Assembly: GCF_900230255.1 (NCBI RefSeq)
Contig: NZ_OCNJ01000006.1
Coordinates: 62,001-126,000 of the forward strand
Source of the DNA: Caenispirillum bisanense
GTDB taxonomy: Bacteria > Pseudomonadota > Alphaproteobacteria > Rhodospirillales > Rhodospirillaceae
DNA: 64,000 nucleotides
Direction: 5' to 3'
Shown: positions 61,646-64,000 of the stretch, one piece after another
Layout: each line of letters starts with the position of its first letter
How positions within the stretch are numbered: position 1 is the first letter of the stretch
The notes under the pieces: generated by a model
Told to the model about the DNA's origin: nothing
What the model saw: only the letters and a program-made list of their open reading frames with translations
The model's database searches: none
Program-made: the position numbers and the translations under genes

Positions 61646-62632
61646 TCAGGCGGTCGCCAGGGCGGTGTGCGGGATGACGCGGAGCGGCCGTCCGACCTTC
61701 TCCATCACCGCCGCCTGCACGCCCTGGATGGTGATGGAGCTCATCTGGCAGCCGACGCAGGTGCCCGAGAGCTTCACGACGACGGTGTCGCCGTCCACGT
61801 CCACCAGCTCGATGTCGCCGCCGTCGCGCTGCAGTTGCGGGCGGATTTCCTCGATGGCCTTCTGGATCAGGGTGATCTTCTGCAGGTTGGTGAGGCCGGC
61901 CGGGCGCGCCTTCTCCGCCTGCGCGGCGAGCGGGCTGATCTGCACGGGCGCGGAGGCGGTGGCGGGCTTCTTCACCACGATGGGGCTGGCCGGCGCCTTG
62001 GGCTTGGGCGCGGCACCGACCACGAAGGCCTCGGCGGCGGCCATGGTGCCCTCGGCGACCATGGCGGCGTTGATCTCGGCCAGGGCTTCCTCGATCTTCT
62101 CGTGGCACGTCTTGCAGCTGCCGCCGGCCTTGGTATAGGCCGTCACCTGCTCCAGGGTGTTGAGCTTGTTGGTCTTCACGGCGCGCTCGACCATGCCGTA
62201 GTCGATGCCGAAGCACTTGCAGAGCAGCGCCCCTTCCTCGTGGTCGTCCTCTTCCAGCTCGACGCCCTTGTAGTTGGCGATGGCGGCCCGCAGGGCCTCG
62301 GCACCCATGACCGAGCAGTGCATTTTCTCGGGCGGCAGGCCGCCCAGGTAGTCGGCGATGTCCTGGTTGGTGACGGCCAGCGCCGCATCCACCGTCTTGC
62401 CGATGATGAGTTCCGTCAGCGCCGACGACGACGCGATGGCCGAGCCGCAGCCGAAGGTCTGGAACTTGGCCTCGGTGATGATGTCGGTCGCGTCGTCGAC
62501 CTTGATCATCAGGCGCAGCGCATCGCCGCAGGAGATGGAGCCGACCTCGCCGACGCCGTTGGCGTCATCCAGCACGCCGGCGTTCTTGGGGTCGAAGAAG
62601 TGCTCCTTGACCTTGTCGGTGTAGTTCCACAT
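61646..62632 (-). CDS. nifU: Fe-S scaffold protein NifU
   Basis: A 328-residue three-domain NifU. The N-terminal IscU-like domain has Cys35, Cys62 and Cys106. The central permanent [2Fe-2S] domain has Cys138, Cys140, Cys173 and Cys176 ([15 protein letters not shown]). An Ala/Pro/Lys linker of about 50 residues leads to the C-terminal Nfu domain with CVGC (291-294). All ligands are intact. It assembles [4Fe-4S] clusters for NifH and NifB/NifEN with sulfur from NifS. It is 87 bp downstream of the iscA-like gene. Confidence 0.96.
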   Translation of the reverse strand: MWNYTDKVKEHFFDPKNAGVLDDANGVGEVGSISCGDALRLMIKVDDATDIITEAKFQTFGCGSAIASSSALTELIIGKTVDAALAVTNQDIADYLGGLPPEKMHCSVMGAEALRAAIANYKGVELEEDDHEEGALLCKCFGIDYGMVERAVKTNKLNTLEQVTAYTKAGGSCKTCHEKIEEALAEINAAMVAEGTMAAAEAFVVGAAPKPKAPASPIVVKKPATASAPVQISPLAAQAEKARPAGLTNLQKITLIQKAIEEIRPQLQRDGGDIELVDVDGDTVVVKLSGTCVGCQMSSITIQGVQAAVMEKVGRPLRVIPHTALATA

Positions 62633-62719
62633 GGCGGGGGACCTTCCTGTCTTTCGGTGCGTCGTCGCGGGCGGGCGTAGGCGGGCGTGGGGCCGGGCAG
62701 TCGGGAGAGTGGCGGCGCG

Positions 62720-63049
62720 TCAGGCGGCGAAGGACTTGCCGCAGCTGCACTTGTCGGCGGCCTGCGGGTTGTCGAACACGAAGCCCGAGCCCGAGATGTC
62801 CTCCACGAAGTCCAGCCGAGCGCCGGCCAGCAGCGGCGCCGAGCCGGCATCGACGAAGACCTTCACGTCCTCGAAGTCGATGACGGTGTCGTCCTGCTCG
62901 GCCTCGGCGACGAGGCCCATGCGGTACTGGTAGCCGGCACAGCCGCCGGCCTGGACCATGATGCGCAGGCCGGCGGCGGGGGCGGCGGTATCGCCCTTGC
63001 CGATCACCCGGCGGATGGCATCCACAGCGTTCGAGGTCACGTCGAGCAT
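62720..63049 (-). CDS. iscA: nif-associated A-type Fe-S protein (IscA/HesB)
   Basis: A 109-residue A-type carrier with the three conserved cysteines Cys37 (AGGCAGYQY) and Cys101/Cys103 (DKCSCGKSF). It is the first gene of the nif operon, immediately behind a sigma-54 promoter and NifA site, and corresponds to the NifIscA proteins found before nifU. It carries iron or Fe-S clusters to target proteins. The ATG at 63049 is used, with GGAGG eight bases upstream; longer frames run into the promoter. Confidence 0.94.
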   Translation of the reverse strand: MLDVTSNAVDAIRRVIGKGDTAAPAAGLRIMVQAGGCAGYQYRMGLVAEAEQDDTVIDFEDVKVFVDAGSAPLLAGARLDFVEDISGSGFVFDNPQAADKCSCGKSFAA

Positions 63050-63088
63050 CGCATCATCCTCCGTGGGGGAAACCTCTGCCCGAACGGA

Positions 63089-63104
63089 AGCAAGCGGGAT
63101 GCCA
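63089..63104 (-). promoter_or_regulatory. Sigma-54 (-24/-12) promoter of the nif operon
   Basis: On the minus strand: TGGCAT, five bases, TTGCT, compared with the RpoN consensus TGGCAC-N5-TTGCA. The invariant GG and GC are correctly spaced. Transcription should start near 63078, giving a leader of about 30 nt before iscA. Confidence 0.85.
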
Positions 63105-63176
63105 GACGCTAAGGCATTGATAGGAAAGATGTTATGCTGCGGTGCCGGTGGGCGGTTCACGACAATCGCGGCGGCG

Positions 63177-63192
63177 TGTCGCATTCACGACA
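63177..63192. promoter_or_regulatory. NifA upstream activator sequence
   Basis: TGT-N10-ACA (TGTCGCATTCACGACA), the canonical NifA-binding motif. It is centred about 106 bp upstream of the predicted start, within the usual range for NifA sites. It lies in the gap between the GNAT gene and iscA. Confidence 0.8.
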
Positions 63193-63233
63193 TGAAACAC
63201 GCACTGCGAATGAGGGCATTCGGCGACCGTCGC

Positions 63234-63704
63234 TCAGCCCGCGAGCGGCTTGGTCAGGAAGGCCGACAGCGGGTCGGGCCGGTAGGCGGCGAACGGCCCG
63301 CAGCGCACGAAGCCGGCACTTTCATAGAGCGTCAGCGCCGCCGTGAACGACGCGCCGGTCTCCAGGCTGAGCGTTTGGAGCCCCGCCGCCCGCGCCGCCT
63401 CCTCCACCCGCGCCAGGATCATCCGCGCGATGCCGCGCCCGCGGGCGGACGGGCGCACGTACATGCTCTTCACCTCGCCCAGATGGTCGTCGTGGCGGTA
63501 GAGCGCGCCGCAGCCGACCACCGCGTCGCCGTCGCGGGCGGCGAAGAAGGTCACCCGCGGGTCCGCCAGGCGGTCGACGGCGAAGGCATGGCGGCTTTCC
63601 GCCGCCGGCGTCAGGGCGGCCGAGAGATCGAGCCACTCCAGGACGAGCGCGGCCACGGCGGGCTCCCGCGGGTCGGCGACGGTGATGTGGAGGGAAGGCG
63701 ACAT
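63234..63704 (-). CDS. GNAT-family N-acetyltransferase
   Basis: A 156-residue GNAT enzyme. The acetyl-CoA loop is VRPSARGRGIARMIL (about 92-106), preceded by the VKSMYV beta-strand and followed by LYESAGFVRCGPFAAY. The family acetylates amines of small molecules or proteins; the substrate is not predictable. Its start is placed at the ATG 63704. It ends just before the NifA site and is probably not part of the nif regulon. Confidence 0.87.
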   Translation of the reverse strand: MSPSLHITVADPREPAVAALVLEWLDLSAALTPAAESRHAFAVDRLADPRVTFFAARDGDAVVGCGALYRHDDHLGEVKSMYVRPSARGRGIARMILARVEEAARAAGLQTLSLETGASFTAALTLYESAGFVRCGPFAAYRPDPLSAFLTKPLAG

Positions 63705-63767
63705 GGCGCGGTGTCCGGAAGCGGCCGACGGTGACGGCTGCATCCTACACCGACGGCGCCTCCGCCA

Positions 63768-64000
63768 TCACCCCTTCTGCGGCAGGATGGCGTAGGTGCT
63801 GGCGACATGGACGGCCGGCGCCTCGTCGCCGTCGGCGCGCAGGAACACGTCGCCGAAGGCCATGGTGCGACCGAGGCGCAGAAGGCGGGCCTCGGCGATG
63901 ACGTCGCGGCCGGACAGGGCCTTCATGAAGTTGGTGGTCTGGCTCACCGTCGTCATGGGCCGGAACTCGCCGAAGGCGCCGGAGACCAGGAACACCATGG
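63768..64000 (-). CDS. PaaI-type hotdog thioesterase, C-terminal part
   Basis: The gene enters from the right window edge; only about 77 C-terminal residues are present and the start lies outside. The visible part has TTVSQTTNFMKAL, VIAEARLLRLGRTMAFGDVF and a final HVASTYAILP, the strand pattern of the PaaI/YdiI acyl-CoA thioesterase family. The catalytic N-terminal part is not in view. The internal ATG at 63998 is not taken as a true start because the preceding fold elements would be lost. Confidence 0.75.
   Translation of the reverse strand, partial: MVFLVSGAFGEFRPMTTVSQTTNFMKALSGRDVIAEARLLRLGRTMAFGDVFLRADGDEAPAVHVASTYAILPQKG

Overview
The window is GC-rich DNA from an alphaproteobacterium. 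A diazotrophic member of the Rhodospirillales (Azospirillum/Rhodospirillum-like) fits best: a nif iron-sulfur/homocitrate operon in the order iscA-nifU-nifS-nifV-cysE-nifW, many PAS histidine kinases of the HDLQEPLR type, DUF1489 and DUF1465/RcdA-like proteins, a PPi-dependent phosphofructokinase, and palindromic intergenic repeats whose ends read M(A/P)GL(D/E)P(A/G)IHG. The genus is inference. No rRNA, tRNA, CRISPR array, insertion sequence or phage gene was found.

Layout. 1-463: end of a hybrid histidine kinase. 486-11191, all leftward: a catabolic cluster with a class II aldolase, a family-5 solute-binding protein, two permeases, a fused two-domain ATPase, a ketopantoate-reductase-like enzyme, an M20 amidohydrolase, an acetylpolyamine/histone-deacetylase-fold enzyme, a cupin and an EamA exporter. 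A divergent LysR regulator (11560-12519) with a LysR-type dyad between it and the aldolase probably controls it. 12520-16260: an intergenic region with opposed terminators, an orphan LuxR-type response regulator, bacteriohemerythrin, DUF1491, a glutathione transferase and a TauE/SafE permease. 16330-26396: a CHASE/PAS kinase, two chemoreceptors, a CoA-transferase, a small Xre regulator with paired palindromic operators, and a DUF1465 protein. 26776-33627: PPi-phosphofructokinase, DUF1489, a MATE transporter, an FAD amine oxidase with a formamidase-like hydrolase, ChaC and a LOG-family protein.

33631-41454 is a signalling island. A leftward operon with 4-bp overlaps encodes a MASE1 histidine kinase, a cysteine-free Tat-exported protein of the molybdopterin-domain fold, and a five-PAS histidine kinase. 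A REC-PAS-PAS-GGDEF diguanylate cyclase lies divergently. 41730-57023 is mostly housekeeping: a transporter, an OmpA lipoprotein, cytochrome c', an ABC1/UbiB kinase, oligoendopeptidase F, an acyl-CoA synthetase, an MBL-fold hydrolase, a SAM-cleaving DUF62 enzyme coupled to an MFS transporter, an M20 amidohydrolase, infA, CoxG-like, and two glyoxylate/glycerate-type dehydrogenases.

57563-63049 is the leftward nif operon. IscA, NifU and NifS build Fe-S clusters, CysE feeds cysteine to NifS, NifV makes homocitrate for FeMo-co, NifW supports MoFe-protein maturation, and a stand-alone parvulin prolyl isomerase closes the operon. Upstream are a sigma-54 -24/-12 promoter and a canonical NifA site (TGT-N10-ACA), so the operon is almost certainly NifA/RpoN controlled. 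A GNAT acetyltransferase and a truncated thioesterase gene end the window.

A family of ~123-bp imperfect palindromes occurs in three clusters (41.5, 49.1-49.4 and 57.1-57.6 kb). All copies have the same orientation, and two of the clusters lie between convergent genes.
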